This document shows, in pieces, positions 46,041 through 54,007 of a DNA stretch of 64,000 nucleotides. The notes under the pieces were generated by a model, which saw only the letters and a list, made by a program, of their open reading frames with translations, made no database searches and was not told the DNA's origin. Positions within the stretch are counted from its first letter, which is position 1. Each line of letters starts with the position of its first letter. The translations under genes were made by a program, and so were the position numbers. Source of the stretch: Thiobacillus sp. 0-1251 (GTDB lineage: Bacteria > Pseudomonadota > Gammaproteobacteria > Burkholderiales > Thiobacillaceae); assembly GCA_001899305.1 (NCBI GenBank), contig MKWL01000023.1, positions 1 to 64,000 of the forward strand, in the 5' to 3' direction.

Positions 46041-46496
46041 TAATGTCTAATAATACAAATAATCGGGCTTGCCGGTTCGCTGCGATAGTTGACGATTGAT
46101 GGGCTGGAGTAGCCGCCCGTCAAACCGAGTCCATCTCCTGCGCTGGCAAAAGCGTTCGTTTTTTGACGGTAGAAGTGACGGTAAAGCGTGATGACAAAGA
46201 CTAATAAATCCAGTATTTATGCGGGTCTTCTGTGCTCGGAAACAATTGAGTGGGAGTAACGTTCTTGAGCCGCTGGGCGAGGGGCCCCGCGCAGCGGGGA
46301 TCGACCCGGCGAAAGAACGTGCCCGCGACACGCTGGCCATGGTTTATCAGCGACTTATCAGAGCGGGTTTGTTTGAGGCGTTGGGTGAGGGGCCCCGCGT
46401 AGCGGGGATCGACCCGGCGAGGAAGGCTGCCCGCGACGCGCTAACCGTCGCCATTCGACACGCTTTCAGAGCGGACCCTTTCGAGCTCCGCAACCC
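46041..46496. other. Right-hand ICE/chromosome junction region
   Basis: No gene supported. TGACGGTA occurs twice, at 46164..46171 and 46176..46183, perhaps recombinase arm sites. A 108-base tandem duplication follows (separate entry). The element boundary probably lies between about 46050 and 46260, but no attachment repeat could be matched because the left end is outside the window. No integrase gene is present here. Confidence 0.4.
46265..46480. repeat. Two-copy 108-base tandem repeat
   Basis: Copies begin at about 46265 and 46373. Both include GAGGGGCCCCGCG, AGCGGGGATCGACCCGGCGA, GCCCGCGAC and TCAGAGCGG in order. The period is 36 codons, and one frame reads GEGPRAAGIDPAKERARDTL then GEGPRVAGIDPARKAARDAL. 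The GC palindromes give each copy a strong hairpin. Confidence 0.75.
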
Positions 46497-47741
46497 ATGT
46501 CAAATGTCGCTGTAATTGGTGGCGGTCCCGCCGGCCTGATGGCGGCCGAGATCCTTTCACAGGGCGGCGTGCAGGTCGACCTCTACGACGCCATGCCATC
46601 ATTCGGCCGCAAATTCCTGCTGGCCGGTGTGGGCGGCATGAACATCACCCATTCCGAGCCATTCGACGCGTTCCTGTCGCGCTACGGGGCGCGTGCGGCT
46701 GACATCCAGCCACTGCTCGGAGCCTTTTCCCCTGCAATGCTACGTGAGTGGATCCACGGGCTGGGGGTCGAGACCTTTGTCGGCTCGTCAGGCCGCGTTT
46801 TTCCCAAGGAGATGAAGGCCGCGCCGCTGTTGCGTGCATGGTTGCATCGCTTGCGCGAATCGGAGGTGCGTTTCCATGTGCGTCATCGCTGGCTGGGCTG
46901 GGTCAACGATGGCGCACTGCGTTTCGCAAGCCCTCAGGGTGAGCTGAACGTATGCGCCAGCGCGGTGGTGCTGGCGCTCGGCGGCGGCAGTTGGGCGAAG
47001 CTGGGATCAGATGGCGCGTGGGTGCCGCTGCTGGAACAGCGCGGTGTCGAGACCGCCCCCTTGCTGCCGTCGAACTGCGGTTTCGACGTGGCGGGCGGCT
47101 GGAGCGAACATTTGCGTAGCCGTTTCGCCGGCCAGCCGCTGAAAACCGTGGCATTGCGCTTCAGCGATGCGGCCGGCCATGTACATCAGCGTACGGGCGA
47201 ACTGATGCTGTCCGACACCGGCGTCGAAGGCAGCCTGGTCTATGCCCTGTCGGCGCCGCTACGCGACACGATTGCTGCGAAGGGCGCGGTTACGGTACAG
47301 CTCGATCTGGCGCCCGACAAGCCGCACGAGCGGGTCATCGCCGAAGTCGCCCACCCACGCGGCGCACGTTCACTGTCCAGTCACCTGCAAAGTCGCGCTG
47401 GCATCAAGGGCGTGAAAATGGCGCTGCTGCGCGAACTGCTGCCGGTGGAGCAATTGAACGACCCGGTGAAGCTCGCCCACGCGATAAAATCGCTGCCGCT
47501 TACGCTTAGCGTACCGCGCCCGCTCGACGAGGCGATCAGCAGTGCAGGCGGCTTGCGCTTTGAAGCGCTCGACGACACGCTGATGCTGCGCAAGCTGCCC
47601 GGTGTGTTCTGCGCGGGCGAGATGCTCGACTGGGAAGCACCCACCGGCGGCTATCTGCTGACAGCCTGTTTGGCCAGCGGCCGCGTGGCGGGGCAGGGCG
47701 CTTTGAATTACTTACGTACACACCATGCTGCGACTGACTGA
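46497..47741 (+). CDS. NAD(P)/FAD-dependent oxidoreductase, HI0933/TIGR03862-type flavoprotein
   Basis: A 414-residue flavoprotein. The FAD-binding Rossmann motif AVIGGGPAGLMAAEIL is at the N-terminus; FGRKFLLAGVGGMNITHSEP is the family hallmark; and the C-terminus has VFCAGEMLDWEAPTGGYLLTACLASGRVAGQGAL. The family (YhiN/BaiN/PP_4765-like) has no settled substrate. The ATG at 46497 is the natural start of the Rossmann strand. It overlaps the next FAD gene by 17 bases. This is the first gene that looks chromosomal to the right of the ICE. Confidence 0.9.
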   Translation: MSNVAVIGGGPAGLMAAEILSQGGVQVDLYDAMPSFGRKFLLAGVGGMNITHSEPFDAFLSRYGARAADIQPLLGAFSPAMLREWIHGLGVETFVGSSGRVFPKEMKAAPLLRAWLHRLRESEVRFHVRHRWLGWVNDGALRFASPQGELNVCASAVVLALGGGSWAKLGSDGAWVPLLEQRGVETAPLLPSNCGFDVAGGWSEHLRSRFAGQPLKTVALRFSDAAGHVHQRTGELMLSDTGVEGSLVYALSAPLRDTIAAKGAVTVQLDLAPDKPHERVIAEVAHPRGARSLSSHLQSRAGIKGVKMALLRELLPVEQLNDPVKLAHAIKSLPLTLSVPRPLDEAISSAGGLRFEALDDTLMLRKLPGVFCAGEMLDWEAPTGGYLLTACLASGRVAGQGALNYLRTHHAATD

Positions 47742-49383
47742 ACTGAAACTTGCACTCGACCACCCGCCCGAGGCCTTGCGTGCGGCGATCCTGAAGCGCC
47801 TCGAACTGGCGGAGAACGATCTGCTCGGTTTCAGCATCTTCAAGCGCAGCTACGACGCGCGCAAGAAACACGCGCTGCTGCTGGTCTACGCGGTCGATAT
47901 CGAAGTCAAGAACGAAGCGGGACTGTTGAAGAAATTTCGCAACGACCGTCATGTCGCGCCGACGCCGGATATGGCGTATCACTTCGTGGGCCATGCGCCG
48001 GAGAATTTGGCGGAACGTCCGATCGTGGTCGGCTTCGGCCCCTGCGGCATCTTCGCCGCGCTGGTACTGGCGCAGATGGGCTTCAGGCCCATCGTTCTGG
48101 AGCGCGGCAAGGCGGTGCGTGAACGCACCCAGGACACCTGGGGGCTGTGGCGCAAGAAGGTGCTCAACCCGGAATCCAACGTGCAGTTCGGCGAGGGTGG
48201 GGCAGGCACGTTCTCCGACGGCAAACTCTATAGCCAGATCAAGGATCCCAAGCATCTCGGGCGCAAGGTGCTGATCGAGTTCGTCAAGGCAGGCGCGCCA
48301 GAGGAAATCCTCTATGTATCGAAGCCGCACATCGGCACCTTCCGCTTGGTCGGCATGGTCGAGACCATGCGTCACGAGATCGAGGCGCTGGGTGGTGAAA
48401 TCCGCTTCCAACAGCGTGTCACGGACTTGCTGATCGAGGACGGCCCCAATGGTAAAAATATCCGTGGCGTGATACTCGCCAGCGGCGAGACGCTCGCCAG
48501 CAACCACGTCATTCTCGCGCTCGGCCACAGCGCCCGCGATACCTTCGAGATGTTGCATGCGCGGGGCGTGTACATGGAGGCCAAGCCATTTTCCATCGGC
48601 TTTCGCATCGAACATCCGCAATCGCTGATCGACAAGGCCAGGCTGGGTCCGAATGCCGGCAATCCGCTCCTCGGCGCGGCGGACTACAAACTGGTCCACC
48701 ACGCGAAGAACGGCCGTTCGGTATACAGCTTCTGCATGTGCCCCGGCGGCACGGTGGTGGCGGCGACGTCCGAGTCCGGCCGCGTGGTGACCAATGGCAT
48801 GAGCCAGTATTCGCGCAACGAGCGCAACGCCAATGCGGGCATCGTCGTCGGCATCACGCCTGAAGACTATCCGGGCGGACCGCTGGCCGGCATCGAGTTG
48901 CAGCGCAAGCTGGAGTCGCATGCGTTTGAACTCGGCGGCGGCGGCTACGAGGCGCCCGGTCAGCTGGTCGGCGATTTTCTCGCAGGCAAGCCGTCCATCC
49001 GGCTCGGCGTCGTCGAGCCTTCCTACAAGCCAGGCGTGCATCTGACGGACCTGGCCTCGGCGCTGCCGGATTACGCGATCGAGGCCATCCGCGAGGCGCT
49101 GCCGGCGTTCGACCAGCAGATCAAGGGCTTCGCGATGAAGGATGCCGTGCTGACTGGCGTCGAGACGCGGACCTCATCGCCGCTGCGCATCACCCGGGGC
49201 GACGATTTCCAGAGCCTCAACGTCAAAGGCCTGTATCCGGCGGGCGAAGGGGCGGGTTATGCCGGCGGCATCCTGTCTGCCGGCGTGGACGGCATCAAGG
49301 TTGCCGAGGCAGCGGCGCGTGACATGCTCGGACTGGAATCGGCGGAATCTGGCGCGCAATCGGGGCCTGGCTGCGGCTACTGA
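47725..49383 (+). CDS. FAD-dependent oxidoreductase of the COG2509 type
   Basis: A 552-residue protein. An N-terminal helper domain (LKRLELAENDLLGFSIFKRSYDARKK) precedes a FAD-binding domain with VVGFGPCGIFAALVLAQMG and SNVQFGEGGAGTFSDGKLYS, and the C-terminus ends in YPAGEGAGYAGGILSAGVDGIKVAEAAA. These uncharacterised dehydrogenase-like flavoproteins are widespread in proteobacteria. It overlaps the previous flavoprotein gene by 17 bases, so the two are probably co-transcribed. Confidence 0.9.
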   Translation: MLRLTELKLALDHPPEALRAAILKRLELAENDLLGFSIFKRSYDARKKHALLLVYAVDIEVKNEAGLLKKFRNDRHVAPTPDMAYHFVGHAPENLAERPIVVGFGPCGIFAALVLAQMGFRPIVLERGKAVRERTQDTWGLWRKKVLNPESNVQFGEGGAGTFSDGKLYSQIKDPKHLGRKVLIEFVKAGAPEEILYVSKPHIGTFRLVGMVETMRHEIEALGGEIRFQQRVTDLLIEDGPNGKNIRGVILASGETLASNHVILALGHSARDTFEMLHARGVYMEAKPFSIGFRIEHPQSLIDKARLGPNAGNPLLGAADYKLVHHAKNGRSVYSFCMCPGGTVVAATSESGRVVTNGMSQYSRNERNANAGIVVGITPEDYPGGPLAGIELQRKLESHAFELGGGGYEAPGQLVGDFLAGKPSIRLGVVEPSYKPGVHLTDLASALPDYAIEAIREALPAFDQQIKGFAMKDAVLTGVETRTSSPLRITRGDDFQSLNVKGLYPAGEGAGYAGGILSAGVDGIKVAEAAARDMLGLESAESGAQSGPGCGY

Positions 49384-49464
49384 GCCGGCGTTCGGAGCCA
49401 GGCGAACCGCCCCTCGACCTTCCCGCAAGCAGTCTGAAAAAATGGGCGGATGGTGCTTGCTTTT

Positions 49465-49500
49465 GTTTCCATGTTTCGATTATTATCGAAACATGGAAAC
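49465..49500. promoter_or_regulatory. Large perfect inverted repeat over the arsR start codon
   Basis: GTTTCCATGTTTCGAT (49465..49480) and ATCGAAACATGGAAAC (49485..49500) are perfect 16-base inverted arms around TATT. The arsR start ATG (49493..49495) lies inside the right arm. It is almost certainly the ArsR operator, and in RNA it would form a hairpin covering the start codon. Confidence 0.85.
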
Positions 49501-49849
49501 AAAAGCCGTTGTTACCGCTTTGGCAGCCTTGGCCCAGGATTCACGCCTGGCCATCTTCCGTTCCCTGGTCCAGGCCGGCCCGGCCGGCCTTGCCGCCGGT
49601 CGCATCAGCGAGCTCACCGGCATTCCGCCATCCTCGCTGTCGTTCCATCTGAAGGAGTTGTCGCACGCCGGCATGGTGGATTCGCAGCCGTCCGGGCGCT
49701 TCGTCATCTACACCGCCAACTTCACAACCATGAACGCGCTGCTCGGCTTTCTTACCGAGAACTGCTGCGGCGGCAATCCCTGCTCGCCGGTCTGCACGCC
49801 AGCCTGCGAACCCGAACAATCCCGTACCACCGAAAAGGAGCCAACATGA
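49493..49849 (+). CDS. arsR: Arsenic-responsive ArsR/SmtB repressor
   Basis: A 118-residue winged-helix repressor: VVTALAALAQDSRLAIFRSLVQ, GRISELTGIPPSSLSFHLKELSHAGMV and VIYTANFTTMNALLGFL. Cysteines sit in the C-terminal tail (NCCGGNPCSPVC), the arrangement of ArsR types that bind As(III) at the C-terminal end instead of the classical ELCVC site. It should repress the ars operon until arsenite binds. The start ATG is inside the operator, with no ribosome site visible upstream. Confidence 0.92.
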   Translation: METKAVVTALAALAQDSRLAIFRSLVQAGPAGLAAGRISELTGIPPSSLSFHLKELSHAGMVDSQPSGRFVIYTANFTTMNALLGFLTENCCGGNPCSPVCTPACEPEQSRTTEKEPT

Positions 49850-50319
49850 AACGCCTCCATGTACACGTCGCGGTCGACGATCTGGCCGCCAGCATCAAGT
49901 TCTACTCTGCACTGTTCGCCGCCGAGCCCAGTGTCACCAAGGACGATTACGCCAAGTGGATGCTTGACGATCCGCGGGTGAATTTCGCCATTTCGGCACG
50001 CGGCGCCACACCCGGACTCAATCATCTGGGCGTGCAGGTCGAGTCTGCAGACGAACTGGCCGAAATGAGCGAACGTCTGCGGAAACTGGACACCGAGGTG
50101 GTGGAGGAAATGGGCACCGCCTGCTGCTACGCCAAATCGGACAAATACTGGGCGACCGATCCGCAGGGCATCGCCTGGGAAACCTATCACACGCTCGACA
50201 GCATTCCCGTGTTCGGCGGGCAGCAGGAAGGCGAATGCTGTGTGCCTGAGCCCGTGGTGGCGAAGGTTCCCGGTTGCATCCCGGTCAAGGCCAAACCGAC
50301 CACAGGCGGTTGCTGCTGA
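49846..50319 (+). CDS. arsI: ArsI/CadI-type glyoxalase-fold protein
   Basis: A 157-residue VOC-fold protein. H5 (MKRLHVHV), H60 (GLNHLGVQVE) and E112 (IAWETYHT) match the Fe(II) site of ArsI C-As lyase, and the vicinal cysteines C93/C94 in TACCYAKSDKYW match the substrate thiols. It should cleave the C-As bond of trivalent organoarsenicals. A C-terminal Cys-rich tail (ECCVPE, GCIPV, GGCC) is extra. The start overlaps the arsR stop (ATGA). CadI, a cadmium-induced relative, is the main alternative, but the operon context supports ArsI. Confidence 0.85.
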   Translation: MKRLHVHVAVDDLAASIKFYSALFAAEPSVTKDDYAKWMLDDPRVNFAISARGATPGLNHLGVQVESADELAEMSERLRKLDTEVVEEMGTACCYAKSDKYWATDPQGIAWETYHTLDSIPVFGGQQEGECCVPEPVVAKVPGCIPVKAKPTTGGCC

Positions 50320-50349
50320 GTTTCATTTTTTACAATCCAAGGACCCATC

Positions 50350-50781
50350 GTGGCTGAAAAAAACTACACCGTACTGGTGCTGTGCACCGGCAATTCCTGT
50401 CGCTCGCAAATGGCAGAAGTGCTGCTGAACCATGACCTTGCCGGCCAGGTGCGCGCGCTGTCCGCCGGTACCCGCCCGCAGCCGAAAGTGGCCGACGGTG
50501 CCATCGCCGCGCTGAAGGCGGCGGGTCTCAAAACCGATGGCCTACATCCGAAGGACATCGACGCCGTGATGAAAGAGGACATTGATCTGGTGGTCACCGT
50601 ATGTGACAACGCCAAGGAAGCCTGTCCGATCTTTCCGAAACCTATTCCAGCCATCCACCTGCCGTTCCACGACCCGCACGGCGAGCCGCTTGAAAGCTTC
50701 CTCGCGGTGCGAGACGACATCCGTACCCGGCTGGTTGCGGCCGTGCGCGAGAAGCTCGGCCTGCAAACTGCTGTAGCCTGA
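50350..50781 (+). CDS. arsC: Thioredoxin-coupled arsenate reductase
   Basis: A 143-residue low-molecular-weight-phosphatase-fold enzyme. CTGNSCRSQMAE holds the nucleophile C12, C17 and R18; C85 and C92 (CDNAKEAC) form the redox cascade pair as in S. aureus ArsC. It reduces As(V) to As(III) using thioredoxin. The start is a GTG at 50350 with AAGGA upstream. It follows arsI by 30 bases. Confidence 0.93.
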   Translation: MAEKNYTVLVLCTGNSCRSQMAEVLLNHDLAGQVRALSAGTRPQPKVADGAIAALKAAGLKTDGLHPKDIDAVMKEDIDLVVTVCDNAKEACPIFPKPIPAIHLPFHDPHGEPLESFLAVRDDIRTRLVAAVREKLGLQTAVA

Positions 50782-50798
50782 ATCGACGGGACGCTGCC

Positions 50799-51296
50799 AT
50801 GGCCGAACCGGTCTTCAACGTATTGTTCCTGTGTACCGGCAACTCGGCGCGTTCGATTCTCGCCGAGTCATTGCTCAATCAGTTGGGCAAGGGACGCTTT
50901 CGGGCATTCAGTGCCGGTAGTCGGCCGGTGGGGCGGGTCAATCCGTTCGCGCTGGAATTGCTGGAGAAAAATCATTTCCCGACCGGCGAGCTTCGCAGCA
51001 AATCATGGGACGAGTTCGCGCAGCCCGATGCGCCGCCTCTCGATTTTGTCGTCACAGTATGCGATAACGCCGCAGGCGAGGTCTGCCCGGTATGGCCGGC
51101 ACAGCCGATGACCGCGCACTGGGGCATCCCCGATCCGACTGCGGTCGAAGGCAACGACGATGTCAAACGTCATGCCTTCGTCGAGACGATGAGCCAATTG
51201 CAGCGCCGTCTTTCCGCTTTCGTCAGCCTGCCGTTCCATACGCTCGACAACATGAAGCTGCAACAAGCCGTACGGGATATCGGGCGGACGGTATGA
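50799..51296 (+). CDS. arsC: Second ArsC-like LMW-phosphatase-fold arsenate reductase
   Basis: A 165-residue relative of the preceding enzyme. The P-loop reads CTGNSARSILAE (C12, R18, no C17), and the second cysteine pair is C88 and C96 (CDNAAGEVC), one residue further apart than in the classic type. This is the longer ArsC class common in proteobacterial ars operons; its reductant may be glutaredoxin/mycothiol-like or thioredoxin and is not settled here. It lies 17 bases after the first arsC. Confidence 0.88.
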   Translation: MAEPVFNVLFLCTGNSARSILAESLLNQLGKGRFRAFSAGSRPVGRVNPFALELLEKNHFPTGELRSKSWDEFAQPDAPPLDFVVTVCDNAAGEVCPVWPAQPMTAHWGIPDPTAVEGNDDVKRHAFVETMSQLQRRLSAFVSLPFHTLDNMKLQQAVRDIGRTV

Positions 51297-51324
51297 GCGC
51301 GCCAACTTTGATGGAGTTCGCTCA

Positions 51325-52413
51325 ATGAGCGCACAGTGCGAAGTGACCGGCAAGCGCGTTGCCGGCGCGCCGATGAGTATGTTCGAACGCTGGCTCACCC
51401 TGTGGGTGGCGTTGTGCATCGTTGCCGGTGTGCTGCTTGGCCAGCTGTTGCCGGCGCCGTTCCAGGCGCTGGGGCGTATGGAAGTGGCACAGGTGAACAT
51501 TCCGGTCGGCCTGCTGATCTGGGTGATGATCATCCCCATGCTGATGAAGATCGACTTCGGTGCCCTGCATCAGGTGAAGTCGCACTGGAGGGGTATCGGC
51601 GTCACGTTGTTCGTCAACTGGGTGGTGAAGCCGTTCTCAATGGCGCTGCTGGCCTGGCTGTTCATCCGCCATCTCTTTGCGCCCTACATGCCGGCCGAGC
51701 AGCTCGACAGCTACGTCGCCGGCCTCATCCTGCTGGCTGCCGCACCGTGTACCGCGATGGTGTTCGTGTGGAGCCGGCTGACTGGTGGCGACCCGTATTT
51801 CACGCTATCTCAGGTGGCGCTGAACGACGCCATCATGATCGTCGCCTTCGCGCCCATCGTCGGCCTGCTGCTCGGCTTGTCGGCAATCGTGGTGCCATGG
51901 GACACATTGCTTACTTCGGTGGTGCTGTATATCGTCATTCCGGTGGTGCTGGCGCAGCTGTGGCGCAAGATCCTGCTCAAGCGCGGGCAGGCAACATTCG
52001 ACGCGGCGATGGCGCAACTCGGCCATGCCTCGATGCTGGCGCTGCTGGCCACCCTGGTGCTGCTGTTCGCCTTCCAGGGCGAGGCGATCATCGCGCAGCC
52101 ACTGATCATTGCGCTGCTGGCGGTGCCCATCCTGATCCAGGTGTTCTTCAACTCGGCGCTGGCCTACTGGCTCAATCGCAAGGTGGGCGAGAAGCACAGC
52201 GTTGCCTGTCCGTCGGCGCTGATCGGTGCGTCCAATTTTTTCGAGTTGGCGGTGGCGGCGGCAATCGCGCTGTTCGGTTTCCAGTCGGGTGCGGCGCTTG
52301 CAACAGTCGTCGGCGTGCTGATCGAGGTGCCGGTGATGCTGCTGGTGGTGAAAATCGTCAACCAGAGCAAAGGATGGTATGAAAGCGGCTTGCCTGCGCG
52401 ACGGATTCAATAA
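51325..52413 (+). CDS. acr3: Arsenite efflux permease Acr3
   Basis: A 362-residue ten-helix membrane transporter of the BART superfamily. LLAAAPCTAMVFVWSRLTGG holds the conserved cysteine essential in Acr3 proteins, and the second-repeat signature is CPSALIGASNFFELAVAAAIALFG. It exports As(III) driven by the proton-motive force. The ATG at 51325 has GGAG nine bases upstream. With arsR, arsI and two arsC genes it completes an inorganic and organic arsenic detoxification operon. Confidence 0.94.
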   Translation: MSAQCEVTGKRVAGAPMSMFERWLTLWVALCIVAGVLLGQLLPAPFQALGRMEVAQVNIPVGLLIWVMIIPMLMKIDFGALHQVKSHWRGIGVTLFVNWVVKPFSMALLAWLFIRHLFAPYMPAEQLDSYVAGLILLAAAPCTAMVFVWSRLTGGDPYFTLSQVALNDAIMIVAFAPIVGLLLGLSAIVVPWDTLLTSVVLYIVIPVVLAQLWRKILLKRGQATFDAAMAQLGHASMLALLATLVLLFAFQGEAIIAQPLIIALLAVPILIQVFFNSALAYWLNRKVGEKHSVACPSALIGASNFFELAVAAAIALFGFQSGAALATVVGVLIEVPVMLLVVKIVNQSKGWYESGLPARRIQ

Positions 52414-52429
52414 CATTCAATGGGATGCC

Positions 52430-52870
52430 ATGCCTAAATTCCTGCTTGCACCGCTTGTCCTCTCCGGACTTCTGGTCGTATCCCATGCCCTTGCCGAAGG
52501 CGACAGCCGTATCGCGGTCGAGATGCCGGCGATGATGCAGGATCATATGCGCGCGAACATGCGCGACCATCTGCTCTCCATCAATGAAATCCTGGGTTTG
52601 CTGGCTGTCGGGAAATACGATGCCGCCGCCGATATTGCCGAGAAACGCATTGGCATGAGTTCGCTCGAAGCACACGGGGCGAGCCATATGGCCGGCTTCA
52701 TGCCGAAGGGTATGCAGGACACGGGTACGGCCATGCACCAGGCCGCCAGCCGCTTTGCCGTGACAGCCCAGGAGGCCGGTGTGACCCGCGATCTGCCTCG
52801 TGCCCTGGACGCGTTGAATCAGGTCACCATGCAATGCGTGGCCTGCCATGCCGGCTATCGTCTGAAATAG
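52430..52870 (+). CDS. Periplasmic c-type cytochrome (class II/c'-like)
   Basis: A 146-residue exported protein: signal peptide (MPKFLLAPLVLSGLLVVSHALA), a helical body, and a C-terminal haem site CVACHAGYR (C136, C139, H140). Placement of CxxCH near the C-terminus fits the four-helix cytochrome c' fold. It follows acr3 by 16 bases on the same strand and so probably belongs to the ars transcript. Whether it carries electrons for an arsenite- or sulfur-related oxidation together with the next protein is unknown. Confidence 0.78.
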   Translation: MPKFLLAPLVLSGLLVVSHALAEGDSRIAVEMPAMMQDHMRANMRDHLLSINEILGLLAVGKYDAAADIAEKRIGMSSLEAHGASHMAGFMPKGMQDTGTAMHQAASRFAVTAQEAGVTRDLPRALDALNQVTMQCVACHAGYRLK

Positions 52871-52883
52871 GAATTGGTTGGAT

Positions 52884-53807
52884 ATGCGTGCGCTGTTCAC
52901 ACCACTTCTCATCGTTCTTACCCTGATGACCTCTTCCGCCCAGGCTTTTCAGCTCAAGGCCGAACGTGTCGTCGACAATGTCTACGCCCTGATCGGCCCG
53001 CTGGGTCAGCGCAGCGCCGACAACGATGGGCTCAATGCCAATTTTGGTTTCGTCGTCACGCCCGAGGGCGTCATTCTGATCGACACCGGGGCCAGCCGCC
53101 TGGGCGCCGAAAGGATCGCGGCCACCATCGGCGAGGTGACGGACAAGCCGGTGCGCTGGGTCATCAATACCGGCAGCCAGGATCACCGTTGGCTGGGCAA
53201 CGCGTTTTTCGCCGAAAAGGGTGCCAGGGTTATCGCGCTCACCCGAACCGCCGCCACCCAGGCCGAATTCGCGACGCAACACATGGCGTCGATGAAACGC
53301 TTTCTCGGTACACGCATACAGGGTACGAGGCCGCTGCCCGCAGCCAACACCCTCGCGGGCAATTCGGCTACGCTGGAACTGGGAGGCGAAACGCTGGTGC
53401 TGGCCTACACCGACGCGCATTTTCCAGGCGACGCCTGGGTCTGGTTTCCCAAGCGGCGCGTGATGTTCGGTGGCGACCTGGTCTTTGTGGATCGTCTGCT
53501 GGGCGTGCTGCCCTGGTCGAGCGTGAGGAACGGTCAGCGGGCCTTTCGCGAACTGGTTGCCCTGCAACCGGCGCACATCGTTCCCGGTCACGGGCGGGTC
53601 TGCGATCTGGCGCAGGCGCAGCGCGAGACCGGCGACTACTATGACTTCCTGGCCGACAAGGTGGGGGCCGCCGCACGCGAAATGGAACCGATGGAAGCGA
53701 CCCTGGACCGTTATGCCGACCTGCCTGCGTTCAGTCGCCTGGAGAACTACGGCGATCTGCACCGGGCCAACATGAATCGCGCATTCACCGAATTCGAGTC
53801 GCAGTAA
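52884..53807 (+). CDS. Periplasmic metallo-beta-lactamase-fold protein (SoxH/quinoprotein-relay-like)
   Basis: A 307-residue exported protein with signal peptide MRALFTPLLIVLTLMTSSAQA. The MBL fold is recognised by VILIDTGAS, GGDLVFVDRLL and IVPGHGRVC. The main metal loop, normally HxHxDH, reads NTGSQDHRWLGN (95-106), lacking the first two histidines. It may bind one metal or none. The ATG at 52884 was preferred to a TTG two codons earlier. It follows the cytochrome by 13 bases, so both are probably co-expressed with the ars genes. Confidence 0.75.
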   Translation: MRALFTPLLIVLTLMTSSAQAFQLKAERVVDNVYALIGPLGQRSADNDGLNANFGFVVTPEGVILIDTGASRLGAERIAATIGEVTDKPVRWVINTGSQDHRWLGNAFFAEKGARVIALTRTAATQAEFATQHMASMKRFLGTRIQGTRPLPAANTLAGNSATLELGGETLVLAYTDAHFPGDAWVWFPKRRVMFGGDLVFVDRLLGVLPWSSVRNGQRAFRELVALQPAHIVPGHGRVCDLAQAQRETGDYYDFLADKVGAAAREMEPMEATLDRYADLPAFSRLENYGDLHRANMNRAFTEFESQ

Positions 53808-54007
53808 CTCGGGATAATAGACGGCCGGCCGCCGCATGCATGACGGCCGAGCAACCCCTGGCGGCCGGCGCCCTCGTTTCTTAAAGCCTTCTGACTTTTA
53901 TCCGTAATTACACGTAGCGGTTTAATAGCATCTTGCACCGTGTTTGCAGAACATGCGGTTGTCCGATGGTTCTGCGGATACTTGCATGCTGCAACCTTCG
54001 GCTCGGC

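Noticed and set aside
46219..46515. Possible small gene with two 36-residue repeats
   Set aside because: No ribosome site, overlaps the next start, and the repeat looks like a structured DNA duplication; kept as a repeat instead.
47536..49041. A 501-codon minus-strand frame opposite the flavoprotein genes
   Set aside because: It crosses two genuine FAD-binding genes and contains no family motif.
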